A DNA stretch of 64,000 nucleotides from Macrostomum hystrix (lineage: Eukaryota; Platyhelminthes; Macrostomidae). The DNA lies in NCBI GenBank assembly GCA_950097015.1, contig CATNEN010000012.1, positions 2,101,501 through 2,165,500 on the forward strand. The letters are read 5' to 3'. Made by a program: the position numbers and the translations under genes. The notes under the pieces were generated by a model. That model saw nothing but the letters and a program-made list of their open reading frames with translations. It had not been told where the DNA came from and did not search any database. Shown in pieces: positions 35,390 through 46,614 of the stretch. The number at the start of each line of letters is the position of its first letter. Positions within the stretch are counted from its first letter, which is position 1.

Positions 35390-37445
35390 ACAGTCAGTGT
35401 TCGAGTTCCAGTGTCACAAACAGCACTACCAGTGTTCGAGTGTCACAAACAGCACAGTCAGTGTTCGAGTTCCAGTGTCACAAACAGCACAGCCAGTGTT
35501 CCAGTGTCACAAACAGCACAGCCAGTGTTCCAGTGTCACAAACAGCAAAGCCAGTGTTCCAGTGTCACAAACAGCACAGCCAGTGCTCTAGTTCCAGTGT
35601 CACAAACAGCACAGCCAGTGTTCCAGTGTCACAAACAGCACAGCCAGTGTTCCAGTGTCACAAACAGCACAGCCAGTGTTCCAGTGTCACAAACAGCACA
35701 GCCAGTGTTCCAGTGTCACAAACAGCACAGCCAGTGCTCTAGTTCCAGTGTCACAAACAGCACAGCCAGTGTTCTAGTGTCACAAACAGCACAGCCAGTG
35801 TTCCTGTGTCACAAACAGCACAGCCAGTGCTCTAGTTCCAGTGTCACAAACAGCACAGCCAGTGTTCCAGTGTCACAAACAGCACAGCCAGTGCTCTAGT
35901 TCCAGTGTCACAAACAGCACAGCCAGTGTTCCAGTGTCACAAACAGCACAGCCAGTGTTCCAGTGTCACAAACAGCACAGCCAGTGTTCTAGTGTCACAA
36001 ACAGCACAGCCAGTGTTCCAGTGTCACAAACAGCACAGCCAGTGTTCCAGTGTCACAAACAGCACAGCCAGTGTTCCAGTGTCACAAACAGCACAGCCAG
36101 TGTTCCTGTGTCACAAACAGCACAGCCAGTGTTCCAGTGTCACAAACAGCACAGCCAGTGTTCCAGTGTCACAAACAGCACAGCCAGTGTTCATGTGTCA
36201 CAAACAGCACAGCCAGTGTTCCAGTGTCACAAACAGCACAGCCAGTGTTCCAGTGTCACAAACAGCACAGCCAGTGCTCTAGTTCCAGTGTCACAAACAG
36301 CACAGCCAGTGCTCTAGTTCCAGTGTCACAAACAGCACAGCCAGTGTTCCTGTGTCACAAACAGCACAGCCAGTGTTCTAGTGTCACAAACAGCACAGTC
36401 AGTGCTCTAGTTCCAGTGTCACAAACAGCACAGCCAGTGCTCTAGTTCCAGTGTCACAAACAGCACAGCCAGTGTTCCAGTGTCACAAACAGCACAGCCA
36501 GTGTTCCAGTGTCACAAACAGCACAGCCAGTGTTCCAGTGTCACAAACAGCACAGCCAGTGTTCCAGTGTCACAAACAGCACAGCCAGTGCTCTAGTTCC
36601 AGTGTCACAAACAGCACAGCCAGTGTTCCAGTGTCACAAACAGCACAGCCAGTGCTCTAGTTCCAGTGTCACAAACAGCACAGCCAGTGTTCCAGTGTCA
36701 CAAACAGCACAGCCAGTGTTCCAGTGTCACAAACAGCACAGCCAGTGTTCCAGTGTCACAAACAGCACAGCCAGTGTTCCAGTGTCACAAACAGCACAGC
36801 CAGTGTTCCAGTGTCACAAACAGCACAGCCAGTGTTCCAGTGTCACAAACAGCACAGCCAGTGCTCTAGTTCCAGTGTCACAAACAGCACAGCCAGTGCT
36901 CTAGTTCCAGTGTCACAAACTGCACAGCCAGTGTTCCAGTGTCACAAACAGCACAGCCAGTGCTCTAGTTTCCAGTGTCACAAACAGCACAGCCAGTGTT
37001 CCAGTGTCACAAACAGCACAGCCAGTGTTCCAGTGTCACAAACAGCACAGCCAGTGCTCTAGTTCCAGTGTCACAAACAGCACAGCCAGTGTTCTAGTGT
37101 CACAAACAGCACAGCCAGTGTTCTAGTGTCACAAACAGCACAGCCAGTGTTCTAGTGTCACAAACAGCACAGCCAGTGTTCCAGTGTCACAAACAGCACA
37201 GCCAGTGTTCCAGTGTCACAAACAGCACAGCCAGTGTTCCAGTGTCACAAACAGCACAGCCAGTGTTCTAGTGTCACAAACAGCACAGCCAGTGTTCCAG
37301 TGTCACAAACAGCACAGCCAGTGTTCCAGTGTCACAAACAGCACAGCCAGTGTTCTAGTGTCACAAACAGCACAGCCAGTGTTCCAGTGTCACAAACAGC
37401 ACAGCCAGTGTTCCAGTGTCACAAACAGCACAGCCAGTTTTCTAG
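35390..37445 (+). repeat. 29/35-bp minisatellite upstream of the reticulon
   Basis: About 65 units of TCCAGTGTCACAAACAGCAC plus AGCCAGTGT (29 bp), mixed with a longer variant that inserts CTCTAGT. The array ends 108 nt before the reticulon ATG. The 29-bp unit has no stop in any plus frame, and only the CTCTAG variant closes frames, so overlapping open frames appear in all three phases (periodic SVTNSTA or VSQTAQPV). There are no unique spacers, so it is not a CRISPR array. Confidence 0.97.
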
Positions 37446-37553
37446 TTCCAGTGTTTATTAAACTTGAGCTGTTTTATCTTTTTATCTTCGTTTCCCGAAT
37501 TTGTACGCAAAAAAACTGCAGCAAAGACGTACTTGATCTGCTCGTGAACAACA

Positions 37554-38617
37554 ATGTCGGACGAAAGCATTGTCCTCGCGAATTCCGCCGGTGATTCTGC
37601 CGCGATCAATAATGAGCAGCAGAAGCAGAAGCAGCAGCAGTTGCTCTCAACCCCAGCAGCCATGTTGTTGCAGTGCTCCTACTTGGCTCAGAGGGCAGAT
37701 CCACGCCTAAAGTCGCTGCTATTGTGGACCGACGCCCGGATGTCTTTGGCAGCCCTGACCGGCACGCTGATAGTCCTGTGGGCCCTGGCCACCCGATCCC
37801 TCATATCCGTGCTGGCCTATGCTGGCCTGGCCGCTCTGATGACTGCCTGCGCGCTGCGCATCTGTCACTATGTACCGTCGCGTAGGCAGCAGCAGCAGCC
37901 AACGTCGGTTTCTAACGAGCACGACGAAATCGACGAGCGAAAGACCAGCTCGGACGCTTCGCTGCCTCTTTGCTGGTTGCTGCGTGCGCCAGTGCGTCTG
38001 CCTAGGTTAGACTTTGAGGTGTTTCGCCTCTTGCTGCTGTTAGAAAGTATTTTTTAAGCTTTTAGTTCAGATCTGAATGGTGATTTAGGTCAGGTCTGAA
38101 TCGTAATTTAGGTCAGATGTGAATCGTGATTTAGGTCAGGTCTGAATCGTGATTTAGGTCAGGTCTGAATCGTGATTTAGGTCAGGTCTGAGCCGTGTTT
38201 TTGGTCAGGTTTGTGTCATACTTTATGTTAGAGTTAATTTAGAAATTAGATTTCTGTTTTAGTTAAATAGTTTTATTTTTTCACTTCAGAGAGCAGCTGC
38301 TGAACTTCCTGGATCGCCGTCTCGCTGGGCTGGAGAGCCTGGCCAACTATTTCCTGTGCCTGATGCTGTGCCGAGATCCCATTCGCACCCTGAAAATGTT
38401 CTTCTGCTTAATCTTTCTAACCTACATTGGGGCCTGGATGAATGCCACGACACTGGCCGCAGTGGTGACATTGGCGGCATTCAGCCTGCCAAAGCTCTAC
38501 TCAATGAAGCACGCCGAGGTGGACGCCGGGTTAGCCAGCCTACTGGATCGCTACCATTTTATTTATGCCCGCATCTGGGCCGCCATTCCCTTTGGCGACA
38601 AGCAGAAGGTCAACTAA
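37554..38617 (+). CDS. RTN: Reticulon-family ER membrane protein
   Basis: There are two exons, 37554-38005 and 38290-38617 (phase 2 join), encoding 259 aa. The ATG is in good context (AACAATGTC). The reticulon homology domain begins with the hallmark RLKSLLLWTDARMSLAAL, then a long hydrophobic hairpin (GTLIVLWALATRSLISVLAY). A hydrophilic loop with polyGln and an acidic segment is longer than usual. The second hairpin (RTLKMFFCLIFLTYIGAWMN) leads into FSLPKLYSMKHAEVD, matching the human FSVPVIYERHQAQID block, and ends IPFGDKQKVN. Reticulons wedge into the outer leaflet and shape tubular ER. The N-terminus is short, like an RTN-like protein, and the end lacks the vertebrate dilysine. AATAAA signals lie near 39403 and 39765. 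Confidence 0.93.
38068..38215 (+). repeat. 23-bp array in the reticulon intron
   Basis: Six to seven units of 23 bp (GTCAGGTCTGAATCGTGATT plus TAG) start about 60 nt after the donor in a 284-nt intron. Each unit contains CAGGTC, a weak donor-like element. Confidence 0.93.
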
Positions 38618-38638
38618 ATAATAGTAGTCATGGCCACG

Positions 38639-38768
38639 GTTGCCATGGCAGCGCTGATTGTCAAACGGTTGATATGGCAACACAGATTGTAATACGATTG
38701 CTATGGCAACACCGAGTTTCAAATGGTTGCCGCGGCAACACTGATTGTCAAACGGTTGCTATGCGAAA
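38639..38768 (+). promoter_or_regulatory. Five 29-bp repeats each carrying an RFX X-box
   Basis: Sites begin at 38639, 38668, 38697, 38726 and 38755, exactly 29 bp apart. Site 4 (GTTGCCGCGGCAAC) is a perfect 14-bp palindrome of the RFX half-site. Sites 1 to 3 (GTTGCCATGGCAGC, GTTGATATGGCAAC, ATTGCTATGGCAAC) each differ from GTTGCCATGGCAAC by one or two bases. Site 5 (GTTGCTATGCGAAA) is decayed. It lies in the reticulon 3' region. Confidence 0.6.
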
Positions 38769-38895
38769 TATTGATTCCCTAATCTTAAACACTTATCGTA
38801 GCATCCGTTTTTTGCAAGATCTGACAGCTAGCCTTGCAGCTGTCAATCTGGTTCAAACAAACATTTCTAGAGTTTGATTCGTAGTCATAGAAATA

Positions 38896-38909
38896 GTCTC
38901 CATGGCAAC
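38896..38909 (+). promoter_or_regulatory. Perfect X-box (RFX) match
   Basis: GTCTCCATGGCAAC fits the DAF-19/RFX consensus GTHNYYATRRNAAC at every position. It stands outside the 29-bp array but only 128 bp from it. Confidence 0.5.
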
Positions 38910-40253
38910 CACAGTTTTAGTTGCTGGGTTGAGGATTTTGAAAATTAATTAACATCAGTCATATCAGCTAATGTCGATCGGTGTAGTAATCAAAGAACCA
39001 TTCTAATTTATTCTAATATAAACTTTTCTTTCTTAGAATCCCATCTGTTTATAAATCAAAGCCATTAGTTTATATTGTTGCTTCTGCTGCTGAGCTTCGC
39101 AATAATATTTTCAAGTCGTTCCACAAATCTGCATTGATGAACTCAATCGATGTTCTGTCTACAATACTTAGTTATACCGTTTTTATACAGCTATATTTGT
39201 TTGTGTGATCATTTTATTTTTTGGCGTTTTTGTTACTTTAAATAAGATTTTCTAAGTTTCTGTTTTTCTTATCGTATTAGTAATTTTTTGTTTCATGTCT
39301 CTACTACTCTACTGCTAGACTTTCAGTAGCATTCATAACATTTTACGCTAAAATTGAGCTAGTACTCACTCGTATGCGGGCAGCTATGCTTTGATTGATC
39401 TTAATAAATAGCTCTTAATAATCAGCTCTGTACTCGTAGTTTGACTAGTTTCTAACCAAGTTCTCACATGTGCAATTTTAGTTCTTCCATTGCTTTTGGA
39501 ACAAACCCTTTATCAGTATAATATCTTTTTCATGTTGAGTTTTTTGTCAATAACTGTTTTGTACTAATTATTATCCGTTCAACTTTTATAAAAAAATGAA
39601 AAGTTGTCAGGCAAACCAATTTTGAAGCCCTGACTTTTTCAATGTGGAAAATCTTTTATTTAATATTTTAGCTTTTGTAGTCTAGAGTATGATAGTGTAG
39701 AAGAGATTAATTTTAGTGCTTATATATTGTATAAAAACCAAAACATTCTGCGATTATAGACATTAAATAAAACATGTAATGCCGTAGATGAGGGTAGGTG
39801 ACCACCGAAGACGGAGATTATGCAGGCACATTCGGGTGACATGCTGATAAATTTTGAAGGCCTGGCCAGGCCGCCTGAGGCGCACTGCTAATTCGAGAAT
39901 AGGGGAGTATGAAATACACTAGCGCTTATGGGAAAAATCTGACCTTCGACCAGAACCATTGAATATTTCGACGGTCGGAAGAGCTGGCGACTTGATTATT
40001 GTTTCAGAAGATGCGCAACAAAAAGTTGGTCCGTGTTCTTGAGTTTCTTGAGTTTAGCCCTTGGTAGTTCTACTGTTAAAATTCTTGCACCAATTGCTAG
40101 TAAGTTGATTATCCTTTCACTGCAGAGGATCAATCGGAACTGACAGAAAGCCAACAAACAGTAATCAGCTTCTTTGAGAGGTAAAAGCGCGGAACCCTCC
40201 TATTCCGTTGCTAATTGGCCGCTGATCAGCGATCGTTGAATCGAAGACCGCGA
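38910..40253. other. Spacer between reticulon and MARCH6
   Basis: AT-rich, presumably the reticulon 3' end and the MARCH6 promoter. No further exon or repeat is seen. Confidence 0.5.
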
Positions 40254-43200
40254 ATGGCCAGCCATGAGCAGCAGCTGGCCTTGGCCAGCGCCGAGCTGCA
40301 GGACGACGGCCAGACGCCGGACGACGACGCCAATATTTGTCGCGTCTGCCGAATGGAAGCCGGACATGACAGGCCGCTATTCTATCCCTGCATCTGTACC
40401 GGCACCATCAAGTACATTCACCAGGACTGCCTGCTGCAGTGGCTGCAGGTGAGCTAAATTTCACTCGATTTTCAATACGTGTAACCATGTTATATAGATT
40501 TTTCATTCCAAAAAAAATTTCCTCTCCAGGTGAGTCGCCGTGAATTCTGCGAGCTTTGCGGTCACAAGTACAAATTCAAGCCGATCTACGCGCCTGACAT
40601 GCCGAGCCGGCTGCCTGTGACCGAAATCCTGTTCAGCCTGCTGTCATCTGCCGGCCGCGGCGTGGCCTTCTGGCTTCACTACAGCCTGGTAGCCTGCTCA
40701 TGGATCCTAGCTGTACCACTGCTCACCTGCCGCCTTTATAGGATGCTGCTGCACGGCGGCTACGGACCAGCTAGCCTTCTGACACTGCAGGTAAGCCTGC
40801 CTAATCTGCCTGCCTACCCACCCTACCTGCCTGCCTACCCACCCTACCTGCCTGCCTACCCACGCTGCCTGCCTGCACACCCTACCTGCCTACCCACCCT
40901 ACCTGCCTGCCTACCCACCCTACCTGCCTGCACACCCTACCTGCCTACCCACCCTACCTGCCTGCCTACCCACCCTACCTGCCTGCACACCCTACCTGCC
41001 TGCACACCCTACCTGCCTGCCTACCCACCCTACCTGCCTGCACACCCTACCTGCCTACCCACCCTACCTGCCTGCCTACCCACCCTACCTGCCTGCCTAC
41101 CCACCCTACCTGCCTGCCTACCCACCCTACCTGCCTGCAAACCCTACCTGCCTGTACACCCTACCTGCCTGCACACCCTACCTGCACACCCTACCTGCCT
41201 GCACACCCTACCTGCCTGCACACCCTACCTGCCTACCCACCTTACCTTGACACCCTACCTGCCAGCACACCCTACCTGCCTGCACACCCTACCTGCCAGC
41301 ACACCCTACCTGCCTGCACACCCTACCTGCCAGCACACCCTACCTGCCTGCACACCCTACCTGCCAGCACCCTACCTGCGTACCCACCCTACCTGCCTAC
41401 CCACCCACCATACCAACCTGCCCACTCTACCTGCCTGCACACCCGAACTGACTACCCACCCACCCTTAACTGCCTGCCCACCCTACCTGCCTACTCACTC
41501 ACCCTACCTGCCTACCTACCATACCTGCCTGCCCGTTGTCCATCTGTCACAATCCACCTGTCTCATTGTCAATCTGTCACTATCTACCCATCTTGGTACT
41601 ACCTCTATCATTGACCACCTTGTATATTCGGCGTATGTAACCTATCAATTATCCCGAATCGTTTCGCCAACTAGGGCCTAGTTACCGACTGCTGCCTTGG
41701 CGGGCTGGCCACTGGTGCCGCAATGCTGGCCTATTTCTGCTTGGTCTGTTTGCGTGAAGCTATCGGTGCCGCGGCGCCTGATTGGATGCGAGACGAAGCG
41801 GCTCCGCTGATGGATGATAACGACAATAACGACGACGACAATGGCTTACAAATTCAAAACGTTGTCGGCGGTCTGCATTTTGGACAGGAAGTCAACGACG
41901 ATAATAATAATTTGAATGGCGACGTCAATGAGCCGCTTAATCAGCAGATTGGCGACGGCGAATTTCATGACGAAGAAAACGTCGATGCCGACGGCGACGA
42001 TAACGATAATGATGATAACGAAGACGAAGATTTGGATAATCATCATCATAACTTATTCCTGGGTCTACAGGAACTGCTGCTGGGCGCTTTTGGCTTAGAC
42101 GAAGTTTGCACTCATTCTTGGACTCTCTTGTCCCAGATCCTTTAAGCCTTCTTACTTCCCCATGTCTAGTTTCAGATCCCAGATCCCCATGTCTAGTTTC
42201 AGATCCCAGATCCCCATGTCTAGTTTCAGATCCCAGATCCCCATGTCTAGTTTCAGATCCCAGATCCCCATGTCTAGTTTCAGATCCCAGATCCCCATGT
42301 CTAGTTTCAGATCCCAGATCCCAATGTCTAGTTTCAGATCTCAGATTCTCCCCATGTCTAGTTTCAGATCCCAGATTCTCCCCATGTCTAGTTTCAGATC
42401 CCAGATTCTCCCCATGTCTAGTTTCAGATCCCAGATTCTCCCCATGTCTAGTCTGAGATCCCAGATCCCCATGTCTAGTCTCAGAACCCAGATCCCAATG
42501 TCTAGTTTCAGATCCCAGATCCCATTGTCTAGTTTCAGATCCCAGATCCCAATGTCTAGTTTCAGATCCCAGATCCCCATGTCTAGTTTCAGATCCCAGA
42601 TTCTCCCCATGTCTAGTCTCAGATCCCAGAACCTCATCACCCTTCTCACACTCCAGGAGGACCCACCAGCCGGAAACGATGACGAGGCGGCCGCGGACGC
42701 TGCGGCTCCTGAGGCCGGCGAGGCTGCAGTCGCCCCAGCGGCTGGCAACGTAGTGGCGGCGGGGGCGGCTGCGCCTCCCCTGGATGAGCTGAACTGGGAG
42801 CGCCTACTGGGATTCGACGGCTCGCCAACTTTCGTCCTGTGGCTTGCCTGGGTGCTGGGCGTTAACGCCCTGTTCCTGCTGCTCTTTCACTATCTGCCGC
42901 TGCGTGTTGGCCGCGCTCTGGTCCGTCCGACTATCAACTATTTCATGGTCAACGGAAACGGTCAGTGAGGTGTTTTTAGCTGTCACTGTGGCTCTGCTAG
43001 TTAGTCATCATAGTGTTGTGATGTATGTACATGGAATTTGCGAGATTCAACAGTTGCTTAAGATCTGGTATAGCATACTATCCACTCATCTGCCTGCTAC
43101 TCTACCTGTCTAACTACCTACCCAATCTACCTGCCTACTTGGCTACCCAATCTGCCTACTTACTTGCCTACCCAATCTGCCTGCCTACTTGCATACCCAA

Positions 43201-45699
43201 TCTGCCTGCCTACTTGCATACCCAGTCTACCTGCCTACTTGCATACCCAATCTGCCTACTTACTTGCTGCCCAATCTACCTGCCTACTTACTACTTACTG
43301 CCTACTGCCTTATCTACCTACCCAATCTACCTGCCTACTTGCCTACCCAATCTACCTGCCTACTTGCCTACCCAATCTACCTGCCTACTTGCCTACTCAA
43401 TCTACCTGCCTACTTGCCTACTCAATCTACCCGCCTACTTGCCTACCCAATCTACCTGCCTACTTGCCTACTCAATCTACCTGCCTACTTGCCTACCCAA
43501 TCTACCTGCCTACTTGCCTACCCAATCTACCTGCCTAATCTACCTACCCAATCTACCTGCCTACTTGCCTACCCAATCTACCTGCCTACTTGCCTACCCA
43601 ATCTACCTGCCTACTTGCCTACTCAATCTACCTGCCTACTTGCATACCCAATCTACCTGCCTACTTGCCTACTCAATCTACCTGCCTACTTGCCTACTCA
43701 ATCTACCCGCCTATTTGCCTGGCTGAGTAACTAAATAGGTATCTAACTATCTACGTATCTAAAACACACGAGTATTCTTTTTTTAATATTGGTTTTGAAG
43801 GCACTATAATTCTAGTTTTTATCTATTTTAGAAAGCAACACATCAGAAGCAGCAGCAGCAGCTGTGGGTGACATTGATCGCAGCGGCGTTCGCCTACCTT
43901 ACCTAGCCGACGCCGGTTGCACTTTAGTCGGCTACGCTGCCGTAGCCGTCGCCCTCCGCTTCGGCTACGCATTATTATCTATCGCCGGTTCGCCGCTGAA
44001 ATATCGCCGCCTAGCCGGCACAGTCTACCTGATAGTGAAGCTCTGCCTGCTCACCGCCTTACTAGTGGCGCTCTGTCCTCTGGTCTGCGGGCTCTGGCTA
44101 GACCTTGGCTCACTGCGCCTATTGAATGCCACCGTCCGGGACAGGCGGCTAGCCTTCGAAACTGTGCCTGGCGCCTTCCTGCTAGTGCACTGGCTCCTAG
44201 GCCTGCTCTCCGTGATCTACTCTGTGCTATTCTTCTGCCTGTTTGTCCGCGACGCATTCCGGCCCGGCCTATTCCCGGCACCCGAGGCCGAGCCCAACCC
44301 GCTGCTCCGCCTGGTCCGCCTGCCCTGGCTGGCTACGGCTACAGCCACCTCCGTCTGTCTGGTTGGCTTCGGCTGCCTGTCACTTCTGCTGCTGTATTTG
44401 CCAGCCAGACTGCTGGCCATTGCTGTGCCCGGCTTTCTGCCCTACCGGGTCACTTATAGCAGCGAGAGCGACCTGTCTTTTATCGAGTTTTTATTGTGGC
44501 AGGTGAGCCTGGGTTTTTCTTCAACCTGGCGCCTGTTTCTTTTCTGAAATGCCACTTCTAAAGTGCCAGTTTCTAAAAAGTGCCAGTTTCTAAAAAGTGC
44601 CAGTTTCTAACGTGTCCGTTTCTGAAGTTCCAGCTTCTGAGTTTCCTGTTTCAAAAGTGCCAGTTTTCTATTACCTGCCCCAGAAGTTCCTCACACCTGT
44701 CTGATTACATTCGCCTATCTCATTCTAACCAAGGTGGCCTTCCCGGCCATGATGGACCAGGGCCACGTGAAAGCCAGCCTGCAGGCCGCTGTGCACCGAG
44801 CCATCCGATTGGCTGGCAGTATCTCCGGCCTATCAGATTTTCTGCTCGCCCGCGTCGGCGACCAGCCGCCGCTGGCCAACGACCCGGCGCCCATCCGGCC
44901 GACGCCAGCCCGCCTAGCCGTGTTCGCTGCCAGCCTGTCAGTCTCGGCTATCATAGGCGCCGCCATTTGCATGCTCTGCCCAGTCCTGATTGGCCGCTGC
45001 CTACTGCGCCCATTCCAATTGGACACTGTTAACGAATTGTACACAGCCGCATGCGGACTCTACGTCTGCTGGGCCATGCTGTCTATGGGCCATCTCATCG
45101 CTGATTGGCTGCCGTGGAATCGAGCCCAACTATTAGGCCTGCTGCGTCAGTGGACTTGCCTACTGGCCAAGATGCTGGCCTTGGGAGCCCTGTACGCAGC
45201 TTTGGCGCCACTGCTCCTTGGCGTGCTATTCGAGAAGGTCGTCATGATACCACTCCGCCTGCCAGACGGCTGTTCGCCTGTTCTAAACCCGTTTCATTGT
45301 TGGTTCACCGGCCTACTATTGTGCAAGTTCATCACCGGCTGCCTGTTTGTTGGGCCAAATTTTCGGTTGAAAGCTGCCCTGGAGCGCCTGTACGAGGAGG
45401 GCCTAGCTCGGGTGCCGTTCGCCTTCATCTGGCGCGAGCTCTACTGCCCGGTGCTGCTGTTTCTAGGCGCTCCGCTCGCGGGGCCGCACCTCATCCTGCA
45501 CGGCTGCCTGCCCTTGTTTGTCTCCGATCCCACAGTGCTGCTTGAGGCCTCCCGGCATCTGCACTTTCTGGCCACATCCACTGGGGCAGCCCTGGCTATA
45601 ATCACCTACGAGGTCAGACAGTTTCGAAGGTTCTATCAGCACCTGGTCAATGATCGCTACCTGGTTGGCCAGCGATTGGTTAACTATCACCCAGACTAA
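40254..45699 (+). CDS. MARCHF6: MARCH6 / TEB4 / Doa10 ER ubiquitin ligase
   Basis: The exons read 40254-40448, 40530-40790, 41675-42103, 42657-42960, 43832-44502 and 44734-45699. Junctions agree in phase and encode 941 aa (human 910). The RING-CH finger is [29 protein letters not shown]. It is followed by the signature [10 protein letters not shown] and the first membrane pair. An acidic Asn/Asp-rich loop (residues ~185-255) precedes [15 protein letters not shown]. Many membrane segments follow, with [10 protein letters not shown] and the TEB4-Doa10 core ([27 protein letters not shown]). The C-terminal element [13 protein letters not shown] is retained. The enzyme marks misfolded and sterol-pathway proteins, including squalene monooxygenase, for ER-associated degradation. 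Donor 42104 (GTTTGC) is weak and the least certain junction. Four of five introns hold minisatellites. Confidence 0.95.
40797..41530 (+). repeat. CCTACCTGCCTGC array in MARCH6 intron 2
   Basis: Units of 12 to 20 bp (CCCTACCTGCCTGCACA or CTGCCTACCCA) begin directly after the donor (GTAAGCCTGCCTAATC) and fill most of the 884-nt intron. The sense strand has almost no stops, so the exon 2 frame stays open through the whole intron until a TAG at 41679-41681, just inside the next exon. Confidence 0.93.
42155..42640 (+). repeat. 27/30-bp array in MARCH6 intron 3
   Basis: About 17 units (CCATGTCTAGTTTCAGATCC plus CAGAT, 27 bp, with a 30-bp TCTCC-bearing variant) start about 50 nt after the inferred donor. 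The frame MSSFRSQIP is open through the array into the next exon, but units also contain CTAG stops in other frames. Confidence 0.93.
43085..43725 (+). repeat. 25-bp array in MARCH6 intron 4
   Basis: About 24 units of 25 bp (CCCAATCTACCTGCCTACTT then GCCTA) lie about 125 nt after the donor at 42961. The sequence resembles the intron 2 array (CTACCTGCCTAC), suggesting a related origin or shared mutational bias. Confidence 0.93.
44550..44680 (+). repeat. Short array in MARCH6 intron 5
   Basis: Six or so diverged units around AAAGTGCCAGTTTCTAA (about 17 bp) start near 48 nt after the donor GTGAGC at 44503 within a 231-nt intron. Confidence 0.85.
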
Positions 45700-46614
45700 C
45701 CTGTCTGCCTGTCTGCCTGACTGTCTGCTTGTCTTTCTTCATTTCTGATTGTTTGCGCGTCTGTAGGTCTGGTCTGATGATGCTATCACTGATGCTGGTA
45801 AAATAAGTGATCCTTCAATTATTAGTATAATTATTTCTGACGATTTCTTAGAAATAATTCCTTTTATTTTCTTAGAAAGAATTCCTTCCAATTTCTTAGA
45901 ATATATTTCCCCTAATTTCTTAAAAAGTTTTTTTCCAAATTTCTTGGAAAGAATTCCTTCCAATTTCGTCATTACTATAAAAATGGTTGGTTGTAACCTT
46001 ACCTTGTATTGCTGAGTGTCACACTTTTCCGTGCTAATTTCTCCTAGTCCAAAGCATTGATGGCTGGGACAGCCTCTTCGCATATGCCAGCTTTTTAGAA
46101 TTGTTGTTTTCCTTGAAGTTTTTCTCCAAGATTTGTAACATACATATTTTTTGCTAAATAACTAATCGCGTTTTTAGGTTGCCTACTTGAAGTAGAGCAT
46201 TGCGAATTTCTAGCGGCGATTTTTTCTAAATGTTAACTGGAAAAACATTTGGACTGCACGCCGCATGCCTGAAATAGCAGATTATTAATGCATCCATAAT
46301 CACTTGCAAATGGCATTAGTATTGCTATTCTTAGTCTGAATTTACCCTACTAATACACATCTCGGATCTGTCTATAAACACACCTACGCAAACACACCCA
46401 TTTTTAAGCATCTAATGGCCTATATAAAGTTGTGTGTAGATATTAGTAGCTTCATGTTATAGTTACTATAATACGACTTGATATGTACTATTCTCTATGT
46501 GTAATGCTTTACCGCCCAATACTATTTGTATATTGGATATTTCTTGAAGCTAAATCTGGCATTCAAATCAAAACCATGGCCTTGACTTTCTTAATCATTT
46601 TAGAAGAATAATAG
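45700..46614. other. MARCH6 downstream spacer
   Basis: Contains a short diverged repeat of about 17-35 bp (GAATTCCTTCCAATTTCTTA, 45838-45970), then AT-rich sequence. No gene seen. Confidence 0.5.

Noticed and set aside
35390-37445. CRISPR-like regular repeats
   Set aside because: There are no unique spacers between repeats, the genome is eukaryotic, and the units are directly abutting.
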